Shown here piece after piece: positions 1-7,626 of a DNA stretch of 64,000 bases (its first letter is position 1; the number at the start of each line of letters is the position of its first letter). The DNA comes from Martinezella dioscoreae (lineage in GTDB: Bacteria > Pseudomonadota > Alphaproteobacteria > Rhizobiales > Rhizobiaceae): contig NZ_BLAJ01000001.1 in NCBI RefSeq assembly GCF_009176305.1, positions 558,001 to 622,000 on the forward strand, written 5' to 3'. Under the pieces are notes generated by a model. It saw nothing but the letters and a program-made list of their open reading frames with translations, ran no database searches and was not told the DNA's origin. Made by a program: the position numbers and the translations under genes.

Positions 1-72
1 GTTGGGCGCAGGCCCGCGAATGCTCTTTCTTGATCGCTGGGCAGTATCCGCGCTGGTCACAATAGACGTCAT
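1..72 (-). CDS. Possible 5' end of the gene after xylF (partial)
   Basis: An ATG at 70-72 on the minus strand opens a frame of 24 codons that runs off the window edge without a stop. It lies downstream of xylF on the same strand, where the ATPase or permease gene of a xylose transporter would be expected. The visible peptide (MTSIVTSADTAQRSRKS...) is polar and basic, as the cytoplasmic start of a permease often is. That identity is a guess from position only. No strong ribosome binding site is visible. Confidence 0.25.
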   Translation of the reverse strand, partial: MTSIVTSADTAQRSRKSIRGPAPN

Positions 73-202
73 CGCTCGCCCATCCGGTTGTCCCGGGTCC
101 ACGACCGCCATCCGGCAGGCCGATCGGATATGCGATGACGCAACACATGCGGGAGGCCTTCATTCCCATTCTGGGTTTGGTTGCGGGCCTCTTATCCGCA
201 TT

Positions 203-235
203 CGACGCCGCAATGGAGAGCCCCTTGCGGCGTCG
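203..235 (-). terminator. Strong hairpin downstream of xylF
   Basis: An 11-bp perfect inverted repeat (CGACGCCGCAA / TTGCGGCGTCG) with an 11-nt loop sits 35 nt after the xylF stop. It has no U-run on either strand. It is therefore more likely an mRNA-stabilising or attenuating hairpin between the binding-protein gene and the rest of the transporter operon than a classical terminator. Confidence 0.45.
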
Positions 236-270
236 GCATTATCTTCGGGTCAGCTCGTCAAGCCGGGTGC

Positions 271-1311
271 TTATTTGCAGGCAGCGACGCTGCCGGCCTT
301 CACGCCCTGGCAGGCTTCAGCCTTGGAGATCCAGCCTGCGTCGATGACGACGTTCAGGTTGTCCTTGGTGATCGGGATCGGGGTCAGGAAGACCGACTTC
401 ATGGCGACGTGCTTCGGGCCGCCGTTGAAGGTCTGAACGCCTTCGATCTGGTCCTGGGTCTTGCCGCCGGCGAGAGCGAGGGCGATTTCAGCGGCGCGCT
501 TGCCGAGTTCGCGCGAGTCCTTCCAGACCGAAACGGTCTGCGTGCCGAGCGCGATGCGGTTCAGAGCGGCCTTGTCGGCGTCCTGGCCGGAAACCGGAAC
601 GGAACCTGCGAGGCCCTGGGCGTCGAGAGCGGCAACGGCGCCGCCGGCGGTGCCGTCGTTGGAGGCGACGACCGCGTCAACCTTGTTGTTGTTGGCGGTC
701 AGGAACTGCTCCATGTTGCGCTGCGCGTTCTGCGGCAGCCAGCCGTCCGTGTAGGCTTCACCGACATTCTTGATCTTGCCGGCGTCGATGGCGGACTTCA
801 GCACTTCGATCTGACCGGAGAACAGGAAGTCGGCGTTCGGGTCGGACGACGAACCCTTGATGAAGACGTAGTTGCCTTCCGGCTTTGCCTTCAGGACTTC
901 GCGAGCCTGCATGCGGCCCACTTCCTTGTTGTCGAAGGTGATGTAGAAGGCTGCCGGATTTTCGATCAGACGGTCATAGCCAACAACCGGAATGCCTTCG
1001 TCGGCGGCCTTTTCAACGGCCGGGCCGATGGCATCGGAATCCTGAGCGAGAATGATGAGGGCATTAGCACCCTGCGAAATCAGCGACTCGACATCGGTCA
1101 GCTGCTTGGAAGCGGACGACTGGGCGTCGGCGGAAATGTACTTGGCGCCGGCGGCTGCCAGAGCCTTCTTGATGGCTGCTTCATCGGTCTTCCAACGCTC
1201 TTCCTGGAAATTCGACCAGGAAACGCCGACGACGAGATCCTTGGCGAAGGCGGCCGTCTGCATGGTCAAAACGATGGCCGCGCCCGCAGCCAGCTTGATG
1301 AAAGCTTTCAT
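271..1311 (-). CDS. xylF: D-xylose ABC transporter substrate-binding protein XylF
   Basis: Periplasmic binding protein of 346 residues for a pentose ABC importer. The signal peptide is about 1-23 (cleavage near AFA-KD). Two Peripla_BP_4 lobes follow; segments such as [28 protein letters not shown] and [16 protein letters not shown] are typical of XylF. The start is fixed by GGGAGG 6 nt upstream of the ATG. It is divergent from a ROK regulator, and the 220-bp gap holds a perfect palindrome that probably mediates xylose control. The transporter ATPase and permease should lie beyond the left window edge. The family call is firm; xylose specificity rests on similarity and the ROK neighbour. Confidence 0.88.
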   Translation of the reverse strand: MKAFIKLAAGAAIVLTMQTAAFAKDLVVGVSWSNFQEERWKTDEAAIKKALAAAGAKYISADAQSSASKQLTDVESLISQGANALIILAQDSDAIGPAVEKAADEGIPVVGYDRLIENPAAFYITFDNKEVGRMQAREVLKAKPEGNYVFIKGSSSDPNADFLFSGQIEVLKSAIDAGKIKNVGEAYTDGWLPQNAQRNMEQFLTANNNKVDAVVASNDGTAGGAVAALDAQGLAGSVPVSGQDADKAALNRIALGTQTVSVWKDSRELGKRAAEIALALAGGKTQDQIEGVQTFNGGPKHVAMKSVFLTPIPITKDNLNVVIDAGWISKAEACQGVKAGSVAACK

Positions 1312-1398
1312 GTGATCCTCCCGAGTGAATGCGACCGCACGTATCCTGAACTCCCGTCGGCCGCGGCGAAAATGCTGACAAGAAAAGCTTTGGACTTT

Positions 1399-1417
1399 TT
1401 TCTCGACAGTCGAGAAA
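1399..1417. promoter_or_regulatory. Perfect 19-bp palindrome, candidate ROK (XylR) operator
   Basis: Arms TTTCTCGAC and GTCGAGAAA flank a single central A with no mismatch. The site lies in the xylF / ROK-regulator divergent intergenic region, 88 nt upstream of xylF and about 118 nt upstream of the regulator. ROK repressors bind such symmetrical AT-flanked sites. The assignment to this regulator is inference. Confidence 0.6.
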
Positions 1418-1534
1418 TTTAGTGTCAGAGATTTTTTCAGCTGTCAACACCCGCGCCGCCAGGTTTCATCGGTCGTCCGAAAAAGCTATCAGGGGCTGCG
1501 GAGGAGGAGGGTTGAATGAGCAGGGAGTTTGCCG

Positions 1535-2776
1535 ATGCTGGCCAAATCGAGCACCGAATTGGTCCGTCAAAAGAACAGCGCCTTGGTCTTGTCGGCGCTG
1601 CGCCGGCACGGCCCGCTCGCCCATACCGAGCTCTCTGATTTCACCAGGCTCTCTTCTGCGACCGTATCGGTCATCACGGCCGATCTCGAGCGGGCGCAGA
1701 TCATTGAAAAGGCCGAGCAACAGGCGGCCAGCGGCCGCGGGCGTCCGCGCGTTTTGTTTTCGCAGCGGCGTGACTGCGGCTATCTGATCGTCGTCGTCAT
1801 TTCATCGGATGCCGTGCAATATTCGCTCGTCGATTATACCGGTCGACTGATCGACCGCTTTACCGAGGACAGGCAGCAGAACGCTACGGGTGTCGAGCGC
1901 TTCGTGGCCGGATTGCGTGATGCCCTGAACCGGATTGTCACCCGCTCGCAATTGCCGCGCGACAAGGTGCTGATGATCTCGATCAGCAGCAAGGGGCTTG
2001 TCGATACTTCGGCGCCGGTGCTGCGCTGGTCGCCGATCTTCGGGCGCGAGGAAATCGATTTCGCCGCCGTGCTTCGCGACGAATGGTCGGCGCAAATCAT
2101 TCTCGGCAACGAAACCCTGCTTGTGGCTGCGGCCCTTGGGCGGCAGGAGGAAATCAGCACGCGCGGCGATTTCCGCTCGCTGGCGGCGCTATCGCTTGGC
2201 CATAGTATCGGGCTCGGCATCGTGCGCCGGGAACATGAAGGCGACCATCATATATCGGCGCCGAATTTCGGGCATATGATGCATGTGCCGGGCGGCGCTC
2301 TTTGCCGCTGTGGCGCGCGTGGATGCATCGAGGCCTATGCCGGTTTCTACGCCATGCTGCGGACGGCCTTCGACGTGCCGCTCGACACGATCCCGGCGAA
2401 GTTCGTGCCGATCGCCGAACTCGACAAGATCGCCGCGAGCGCGCGTCACGGCGGGCGCCGCAATGTGCTAGCCTTTCGCCAGGCCGGCCTGGCGCTCGGC
2501 AACGGCCTTTCGCGCGTCCTGAGCCTGCACGAGCGGATGCCGATTGTCATCACCGGGCCTGGTGTACGCTACTATGATTTGCTGATCGAGGGCATAACCG
2601 AGGGCTTGGCGGAATCGCACGTCGTGCGCATGGAGGGCATGCCGGAGCTGCGTGTTATCGCCGACGAGCCGACGCTCGTCTTCGAAGGGCATCTGAACCG
2701 CGCATTTTCGATCATCGACAATGATATCGTGAAGAGGGGAGCCTCGGTCGTCGAGCTGCGCGATCAGGCGGGTTGA
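1535..2776 (+). CDS. ROK-family transcriptional regulator (XylR-like)
   Basis: A 413-residue repressor. The N-terminal winged helix-turn-helix (about residues 5-60, with TELSDFTRLSSATVSVI) is followed by a degenerate sugar-kinase ROK domain. The zinc motif CRCGARGC is intact and GHSIGLGIV matches the ROK phosphate-loop region. I chose the ATG at 1535 because GGGAG at 1523-1527 is 7 nt upstream; the TTG at 1529 is only 1 nt from it. Divergent transcription from xylF and the shared palindrome suggest control of xylose uptake and of its own gene. The inducer is not evident from sequence. Confidence 0.85.
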   Translation: MLAKSSTELVRQKNSALVLSALRRHGPLAHTELSDFTRLSSATVSVITADLERAQIIEKAEQQAASGRGRPRVLFSQRRDCGYLIVVVISSDAVQYSLVDYTGRLIDRFTEDRQQNATGVERFVAGLRDALNRIVTRSQLPRDKVLMISISSKGLVDTSAPVLRWSPIFGREEIDFAAVLRDEWSAQIILGNETLLVAAALGRQEEISTRGDFRSLAALSLGHSIGLGIVRREHEGDHHISAPNFGHMMHVPGGALCRCGARGCIEAYAGFYAMLRTAFDVPLDTIPAKFVPIAELDKIAASARHGGRRNVLAFRQAGLALGNGLSRVLSLHERMPIVITGPGVRYYDLLIEGITEGLAESHVVRMEGMPELRVIADEPTLVFEGHLNRAFSIIDNDIVKRGASVVELRDQAG

Positions 2777-2833
2777 GAGGTGAGGGCGGCGCAAGGCTTG
2801 GCAATGCGCTTGGCCGCAGGGTCGTCATCCCGA

Positions 2834-3457
2834 TCAATCTGTCAGGCCCAAAGGCTGTTCATCTTCGCGGACCTGAAGAATACGGTCGATCAGCCCCCAT
2901 TCCAGAGCCTCTTCCGCTGTCATGAAGTGGTCGCGGTCCATGGCGCGTTCGAATTCTTCGTAGGAGCGGCCGCAATGTTCGGCGTAAAGCCGCGTCATGC
3001 GATGCTTCGTTCGCCTCATTTCTTCCGCGTGGATAAAGATGTCCGATGCCTGTCCCTGGAAACCGCCCAATGGCTGGTGAATATGGATGCTGGCATTTGG
3101 AAGCGCGAAGCGCTCACCCGGCTGGCCCGACATCAAGAGGAAGGAGCCCATCGAACGAGCGGTTCCCATGCATAGCGTATGCACCGGCGCGCGGATGTAA
3201 CGCATGGTGTCGTACATTGCCAGACCGCTGGTCACGACACCGCCGGGCGAATTGATATAGAGATGGATCGGTCTCTTGGGATTTTCGGCCTCGAGAAACA
3301 GCAGTTGCGCGCAGACGAGGGCCGAGACATCGTCGTTTACCTCACCATTCAGGAAGATAATTCTCTCGCGCAGCAGGCGGGAATAGATGTCGAAAGACCG
3401 CTCCCCTCTGCTGGACTGCTCGACGACCATAGGAACGAGTTGCATCGCTTCGCGCAT
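2834..3457 (-). CDS. clpP: ATP-dependent Clp protease proteolytic subunit
   Basis: Serine peptidase of 207 residues, forming the barrel that degrades proteins fed by ClpA or ClpX. The catalytic triad is complete: Ser102 (TARSMGS), His127 (HIHQPLGG) and Asp176 (DRDHFM), with the family's exact 25- and 49-residue spacings. The N-terminus carries the processing-type leader ([14 protein letters not shown]). No clpX or tig is adjacent, so this is probably one of the extra ClpP paralogues common in rhizobia rather than the clpP of the clpP-clpX-lon cluster. It is convergent with the ROK regulator. Confidence 0.93.
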   Translation of the reverse strand: MREAMQLVPMVVEQSSRGERSFDIYSRLLRERIIFLNGEVNDDVSALVCAQLLFLEAENPKRPIHLYINSPGGVVTSGLAMYDTMRYIRAPVHTLCMGTARSMGSFLLMSGQPGERFALPNASIHIHQPLGGFQGQASDIFIHAEEMRRTKHRMTRLYAEHCGRSYEEFERAMDRDHFMTAEEALEWGLIDRILQVREDEQPLGLTD

Positions 3458-3501
3458 CGGCGAACTCCAATGTTATTGAAATTGTTGATCTATTCAGAAC
3501 G

Positions 3502-3861
3502 TCAGGCGGCGCGCATGACGGTCAGGCTGTTATTGTTTGCCGCAGCCTTTTCAGTCTCACGAAGCCGAACGTCATCGAGCTCGTGGATGATCCGCAGGCA
3601 GGTGCCGCCGTTTGCGTTCGAAGATATCTTGAAAGTCACGATGCTTTCGAGGAAGGGCGGTGTGTCGTCCCGCAGCCTATAGCTGACTTCTTTGCCCGGC
3701 GTGACTGATATCGACTCGGGACTGGCCAAGGCCTCCTGCGGCAGCCAGTTTTGGCGAAGCTCAGGGGTGCTGATTGCACGCCAGACTTTTTGCGGCGGTT
3801 CGCTGAGCTGGTATTCCAGCGCGATGCCGTTCTTTCGCTCAGGGATCTTGAGATTGTTCAT
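3502..3861 (-). CDS. SRPBCC (AHSA1-like) domain protein
   Basis: A small START-like hydrophobic-pocket protein (119 residues) of the Activator-of-Hsp90-homology type. Features are the N-terminal EYQLSEPPQKVWRAIS strand-helix and the NWLPQ segment. The ATG at 3861 overlaps the stop of the ArsR gene as ATGA, so the two are translationally coupled. ArsR-SRPBCC pairs are common in proteobacteria. The SRPBCC protein is usually of unknown ligand, and I cannot assign a substrate here. Confidence 0.8.
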   Translation of the reverse strand: MNNLKIPERKNGIALEYQLSEPPQKVWRAISTPELRQNWLPQEALASPESISVTPGKEVSYRLRDDTPPFLESIVTFKISSNANGGTCLRIIHELDDVRLRETEKAAANNNSLTVMRAA

Positions 3862-4172
3862 TGATCCATATCCTTCAGCAACAGCTTGAGAGCTTCGATG
3901 CGGGTGGGCCAGTATGCGCGGTATTTCGCCAGCCACTGGGCGATGAGGGCAAGTCCCTCCGGATCGACCTCGTAATTCACGAAACGCCCCTGTCGTTCTT
4001 CCCTGACCAGCCCGGCACTCCGCAGAACCGCTAAGTGCTGCGACATCGCCGGCTGGCTGATGTCGATACCTTCGCGCAGAGTGCTGGCATTCATGCCGCC
4101 CGTCGCCAGCTTTTCGAAGATGGCGCGGCGGGTCGGATCGGCCAAAGCCCGGAATATCTCATTCTCTATCAT
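3858..4172 (-). CDS. ArsR-family winged-helix repressor
   Basis: Regulator of 104 residues. The winged helix covers about 5-85: IFRALADPTRRAIFEKLA is the ArsR signature, and SQPAMSQHLAVLRSAGLV is the recognition helix. No ELCVCDL-type metal-binding cysteines are present, so it is the SdpR/YgaV-like non-metal subgroup. The start is placed at 4172 because the recognised family N-terminus (MIENEIFRALADPTRR) begins there; the frame upstream is not conserved-looking. A 16-bp inverted repeat 8 bp upstream of the ATG is the likely autoregulatory operator. Confidence 0.88.
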   Translation of the reverse strand: MIENEIFRALADPTRRAIFEKLATGGMNASTLREGIDISQPAMSQHLAVLRSAGLVREERQGRFVNYEVDPEGLALIAQWLAKYRAYWPTRIEALKLLLKDMDQ

Positions 4173-4180
4173 GGCAACAG

Positions 4181-4196
4181 ATAAGCATAGGCTTAT
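4181..4196. promoter_or_regulatory. Inverted repeat, candidate ArsR operator
   Basis: ATAAGC-atag-GCTTAT is a perfect 6-bp inverted repeat ending 8 bp from the ArsR start codon. This is the place and shape expected of an autorepression site for this family. Binding by the adjacent repressor is inference. Confidence 0.55.
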
Positions 4197-4252
4197 GTGA
4201 TTCGCAAGAGATTTCCATCGAAGCCTCTCGGGAGCTCCAGATCGCGCCAAAG

Positions 4253-4290
4253 AAAAAGTCCGCCGCGAATGGAGATCGCGGCGGACTTTT
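4253..4290 (-). terminator. Rho-independent terminator of idhA
   Basis: Fourteen perfectly paired bases (AAAAGTCCGCCGCG / CGCGGCGGACTTTT) surround a 9-nt loop. They begin 35 nt after the idhA stop. On the minus strand the stem runs directly into five U residues. The symmetrical A/T ends let it work in both directions. Confidence 0.88.
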
Positions 4291-4324
4291 GGGAGGATCA
4301 CATTCCTTGAGGAATGGAGGCGGC

Positions 4325-5317
4325 TTAGTCGATCTTTACCAGGCGGCCTTCCTTGACGGACTGCAGTGCGGCATCCGCCAGCTTCAGTGCGGCAAGGCCA
4401 TCGGCGCCCGATGGTGTGATGGCCGCGCCCTTTTCGACAGCGGCGATGAAGCTCGCGATCTCGTTGGCATAGGCTTCGGTGTAGCGTGTCATGAAGAAAT
4501 CATGCAGCGGCGGGCGGGTGTAGCCATCGCCGTTGGCGACTTCGATGGAGAAGGGGCGCTGGTTTTCAGCGGAAACCAAGCCCTTCGAGCCATGGATCTC
4601 GATCCGCTGGTCGTAGCCGTAGGTGGCCCGGCGCGAGTTGGAGATAACAGCCTGCTTGCCCGACGCCGTCTGAAGAATGACGGAAACGCTGTCGTAATCG
4701 CCGGCTTCGCCGATTGCCTTGTCAACCAGAACGGCGGCAGTTGCAGTGACGGCGACCGGCTCTTCGCCGAGCAGGAAGCGGGCCATGTCGAAATCGTGGA
4801 TGGTCATGTCGCGGAAAATGCCGCCGGAGCGCTTGATATAATCGACAGGCGGGGCGCCCGGATCGCGCGAGGTGATCGTCACCATCTCCACGGTGCCGAT
4901 GCGGCCTTCGTCGATCGCCTTCTTCACGGCCATGAAATGCGGGTCGAAGCGGCGGTTGAAGCCGACCATCAGCTTGCCCTTGGTTTCCTCGACAACCTTG
5001 ATGCAAGCCTTGACGCGTGCGACGTCGAGATCGATCGGCTTTTCGCAGAAGACGGCCTTGCCGGCACGTGAAAAGCGCTCGATCAGGTCGGCGTGGGTAT
5101 CGGTCGGCGTGCAGATGACGACGGCATCGATATCCTTGGCGGCCTCGATCGCTTCGATAGTGCGGACTTCGCAGCCATAGGCGGCGGATATGGCTTCCGC
5201 AGCCGCGGGAAACGCATCCGCAACGGCGACGAGCTTGGCGTTGGCATCGCCGCTGACGGCCTTCGCATGCACTTTGCCAATGCGTCCTGCACCGAGCAGA
5301 CCAAATCTGACAGTCAT
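4325..5317 (-). CDS. idhA: Inositol 2-dehydrogenase
   Basis: NAD-dependent oxidation of myo-inositol to scyllo-inosose, the first step of inositol catabolism. The Gfo/Idh/MocA-family protein has 330 residues. The N-terminal Rossmann motif is GLLGAGRIG, the family EKPID lysine motif is present, and the catalytic helix is MTIHDFDMARFLLG. The start at 5317 has AGGGAGGT just upstream. A GGAA-N6-TTCC palindrome lies 48 bp upstream. The rest of the iol pathway is not in the window, as is common for rhizobial idhA. Confidence 0.9.
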   Translation of the reverse strand: MTVRFGLLGAGRIGKVHAKAVSGDANAKLVAVADAFPAAAEAISAAYGCEVRTIEAIEAAKDIDAVVICTPTDTHADLIERFSRAGKAVFCEKPIDLDVARVKACIKVVEETKGKLMVGFNRRFDPHFMAVKKAIDEGRIGTVEMVTITSRDPGAPPVDYIKRSGGIFRDMTIHDFDMARFLLGEEPVAVTATAAVLVDKAIGEAGDYDSVSVILQTASGKQAVISNSRRATYGYDQRIEIHGSKGLVSAENQRPFSIEVANGDGYTRPPLHDFFMTRYTEAYANEIASFIAAVEKGAAITPSGADGLAALKLADAALQSVKEGRLVKID

Positions 5318-5364
5318 TTCTACCTCCCTGAATTCGGAATAAATGGACCGAATATAAATCTCTA

Positions 5365-5380
5365 TGGAATTTTCATTCCA
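5365..5380. promoter_or_regulatory. GGAA-N6-TTCC motif, candidate IolR site
   Basis: TGGAA-ttttca-TTCCA is a palindrome upstream of idhA. It matches the GGAA-N6-TTCC pattern I recall for the inositol repressor IolR of Sinorhizobium. The match is seen directly; use by an IolR encoded elsewhere is inferred. Confidence 0.6.
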
Positions 5381-5548
5381 TTTTCCGATGGCGGCGTCAA
5401 GCCGCTTGAACTTCACAATTCTCAAAATCACCGTTCGATGCCGGCTTAGCCGAAATCCGCTCAAGGAGTCTTATTTTATCCGGACGGCTTCACAATTTTC
5501 CCGATGATGCGCTAAAGACATGTCTTCTTGAATAGGCAAAAGAGACCC

Positions 5549-5809
5549 ATGCAACTGATCGATCCCAGCCATCCGCTCTACAAGCCGCTTTGGGTGCGCA
5601 TCCTCATCGTGGCCGTCTGCTTTGGCTGGGCAGCCGTCGAAACGCTCGGCTCGCAGCCGTTTTGGGCGATGCTGTCGGGTGCGCTCGGCGCCTATTCGGC
5701 CTGGATGTTGCTTCTGAATTTCAAACCACAACCACCCGAAGCGACCAGTGCTGCGCCCACGCAAGACGAGCCCGCCGAGGATGACGAACCGGCAGACGAC
5801 AAGAAATAA
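5549..5809 (+). CDS. Small two-helix membrane protein, function unknown
   Basis: An 86-residue protein. Two hydrophobic stretches lie at about 14-32 (WVRILIVAVCFGWAAVETL) and 38-57 (FWAMLSGALGAYSAWMLLL). An acidic, proline-rich cytoplasmic-type tail (QDEPAEDDEPADDKK) follows. It looks like the short conserved membrane proteins frequent in Rhizobiales, and I do not recognise a function. The ATG at 5549 is chosen over the upstream TTG because the conserved-looking MQLIDPSHPLYKPL begins there. Its stop abuts the stop of the convergent downstream gene with no spacing. Confidence 0.65.
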   Translation: MQLIDPSHPLYKPLWVRILIVAVCFGWAAVETLGSQPFWAMLSGALGAYSAWMLLLNFKPQPPEATSAAPTQDEPAEDDEPADDKK

Positions 5810-6283
5810 TCACCGCCTGAGGCGGCGTATGGCTTCGTCGATCAGCTGATTGGCGAGTGTCATGCGGGTCGTCGCCTGTTCGCGGAAGAGGGTGGCGACG
5901 CTGTCTGGATGATTGGCCTTGGCGAAGTTACGGCGCTTTTCCTGCAGAGTTTCGCGTGTGAGGTCGGAGGTGATTGCGAGTTCGGCTGCAACCTCTTCCC
6001 GTGACGTTCGGCTGAGATGCTCGGGCATGACCGGCGGCTCCGGTTCTTGCGGCGCGGGTTCGGGCTTTGGTTCCAATTCAGGCAGGATGACGGGATCGCC
6101 AAGATTGTCGCGATAGGCTTCATCGGGCCGTTGCGCCCCGGGGGTCTCGCCGCCCAGAACCGTTGCTGCAAAGCTGACGTTCAGGCCGCGGACGCGATGC
6201 GCGGCCTCTTCCTTTTCTGAGCCGTCCTCTTCGCTATCGAGACGGTCGAGCACGGATTGAAACAATGATTGCTTGAACAGCAT
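5810..6283 (-). CDS. J-domain-like protein
   Basis: A 157-residue protein with a proline/glutamate-rich middle (about 68-90, EPKPEPAPQEPEPP) and a C-terminal DnaJ-like segment. The diagnostic HPD tripeptide is in FAKANHPDSV, followed by a long helix. The HPD suggests it can stimulate an Hsp70 ATPase; the client is unknown. The start at 6283 has GGAG about 8 nt upstream, whereas the alternative ATG 6 codons earlier would place that site inside the gene. It is convergent with the small membrane protein gene and just downstream of gbpR. Confidence 0.6.
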   Translation of the reverse strand: MLFKQSLFQSVLDRLDSEEDGSEKEEAAHRVRGLNVSFAATVLGGETPGAQRPDEAYRDNLGDPVILPELEPKPEPAPQEPEPPVMPEHLSRTSREEVAAELAITSDLTRETLQEKRRNFAKANHPDSVATLFREQATTRMTLANQLIDEAIRRLRR

Positions 6284-6344
6284 GTGTGATCTCCACGCCA
6301 AGCTTCATAGGAGTGGAAGTTGGCGCGGAGCTTATGGCTTGCAC

Positions 6345-7352
6345 TTATGTCAGCGAGAGATGCCGGCTCTCTTCCAGGATCATGTCATGCAGCAGACGTG
6401 CGCTCGGTGGCATGGCGCGTTCGCGCGCGGTGATAAGGCTATAGGGCCTGACGTCGATATCGAAATCGATCGGCAGGATAGAGGATTCGCCGGCCTGAGA
6501 TGTCTGCCCGCAGATGAATTGCGCCATGTCGAGCGCGATCGGCGCAATCGCATCCGTCTTGCAGACGACCGCAAGCGTCAGAAGCAGAGACGAAGTGTTG
6601 ACGACGTTTTCCGGCAAGGGCACGCCTGCGGCAAGGAAGATGTCCTCCACCTTGCGGCGAAGCAACGTGCCCGGAGGCTGGAATACCCAATCGTAACCGG
6701 CCAGATCATGCAGGCCGGCAACGCCCTTCTCAAGCAGCGGATGCCCATTGCGGACCACCAGGCAGGCTTTCTCGACGCCGATCTCATGGGCGGTGAACAG
6801 ACGCGGATCGAGATCATCCGGGATGCGGCTGATAATGAAGTCGTGGCGGGCGGCGAGCAGCTCGCGCGCGAGCACATTACTGTTCTCGACCTCGATATTG
6901 ATCTCTATGCCAGGATAGGTGCGTGTCACGCGCTGGATCGCCGGGACGACAAGGCTGATCGCCGGCGCGGTCACAGCCCCCAGAAAGACCGAGCCGCCCT
7001 TGCCGGTCCGTAAGGCACCAAGCTCCCGGCCTGCCTCGCGCAGCTCCAGCAGGATCTTGCGCGCCCGCTTGGCGAGAGCGAGGCCGAAAGGGGTCAACAC
7101 GACGCCTCTGGCGACACGCTCGTAAAGCGGGCTTTTGACAATCGACTCCATTTCTGAGAGCATGCGTGAAGCTGCAGGTTGTGACATATTCATGGACTCA
7201 GCGGCCGCAGAAATTTGCCCGTGATCCTCGATCGTGACGATCATGCGCAGGTGATTGAGCTTCAAACCGGCTTTCAACAACGCATCGTCGCGAAAATTGT
7301 CGGAATGAATCTCAATGCCATCGCTCACATAATCGTTATATATTTTCTCCAT
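6345..7352 (-). CDS. gbpR: LysR-type regulator GbpR, controlling chvE
   Basis: A LysR-family protein of 335 residues. The helix-turn-helix is at about 32-90 (LNHLRMIVTIEDHGQISAAAE, then MSQPAASRML) and the periplasmic-binding-like effector domain follows. Divergence from chvE-gguABC matches the known Agrobacterium gbpR-chvE arrangement, where GbpR activates chvE in response to arabinose, galactose and related sugars. The start is uncertain. The ATG at 7352 is used here; a TTG at 7361 lies 4 nt after GGGG and could serve instead. Palindromes in the intergenic region are candidate binding sites. Confidence 0.88.
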   Translation of the reverse strand: MEKIYNDYVSDGIEIHSDNFRDDALLKAGLKLNHLRMIVTIEDHGQISAAAESMNMSQPAASRMLSEMESIVKSPLYERVARGVVLTPFGLALAKRARKILLELREAGRELGALRTGKGGSVFLGAVTAPAISLVVPAIQRVTRTYPGIEINIEVENSNVLARELLAARHDFIISRIPDDLDPRLFTAHEIGVEKACLVVRNGHPLLEKGVAGLHDLAGYDWVFQPPGTLLRRKVEDIFLAAGVPLPENVVNTSSLLLTLAVVCKTDAIAPIALDMAQFICGQTSQAGESSILPIDFDIDVRPYSLITARERAMPPSARLLHDMILEESRHLSLT

Positions 7353-7401
7353 AACGGCCAATTTTCCCCTTCATCGGCAAAAAAGTACTATTTTTTAACA
7401 T

Positions 7402-7419
7402 TATACCAAACTTGGTATA
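7402..7419. promoter_or_regulatory. 18-bp palindrome, candidate GbpR binding site
   Basis: TATACCAA-ac-TTGGTATA is perfect over 8-bp arms. It sits 50 bp upstream of gbpR and about 20 bp upstream of the TTGACA element of chvE, the usual place for a LysR-type recognition site that both represses its own gene and activates the divergent one. Confidence 0.6.
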
Positions 7420-7439
7420 TGTTTAGCCAGTTATTCTAT

Positions 7440-7461
7440 TTGACAGTTATACGAAATCGTA
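7440..7461 (+). promoter_or_regulatory. chvE promoter region: TTGACA with adjoining inverted repeat
   Basis: A consensus TTGACA (7440-7445) is followed by the inverted repeat TACGA-aa-TCGTA (7450-7461). The -10 region is weak, as expected of an activator-dependent promoter. The repeat may be a second regulator half-site or activation site. The transcript start would be near 7475, giving a 5' leader of roughly 150 nt. Confidence 0.45.
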
Positions 7462-7580
7462 CGAGTTTGCCGATTGTGCGCTGGGTACAGCTCATAAACC
7501 GTGAGAGCGTGGAGGAGACCTACTTCGTTTCTCACAATTAGAAGTAAATCATTCCTTCTACGGAACCTGCCGCAGTTTCG

Positions 7581-7601
7581 GGCGGGCATTTTTTGTCCGC
7601 C
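7581..7601 (+). promoter_or_regulatory. Hairpin in the chvE 5' leader
   Basis: GGCGGGCA and TGTCCGCC pair over 8 bp (one G-U) around five U residues, ending about 12 nt before the GGGAGAG ribosome binding site of chvE. It may stabilise the abundant binding-protein mRNA or affect its translation. The structure is seen in the sequence; the role is inferred. Confidence 0.4.
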
Positions 7602-7626
7602 GCATTTATCAACAAGGGAGAGAGTA

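Noticed and set aside
181..1422. 413-codon plus-strand frame opposite xylF
   Set aside because: The minus strand has a signal peptide, ribosome binding site and XylF motifs; the plus frame has only the composition of an antisense reading.
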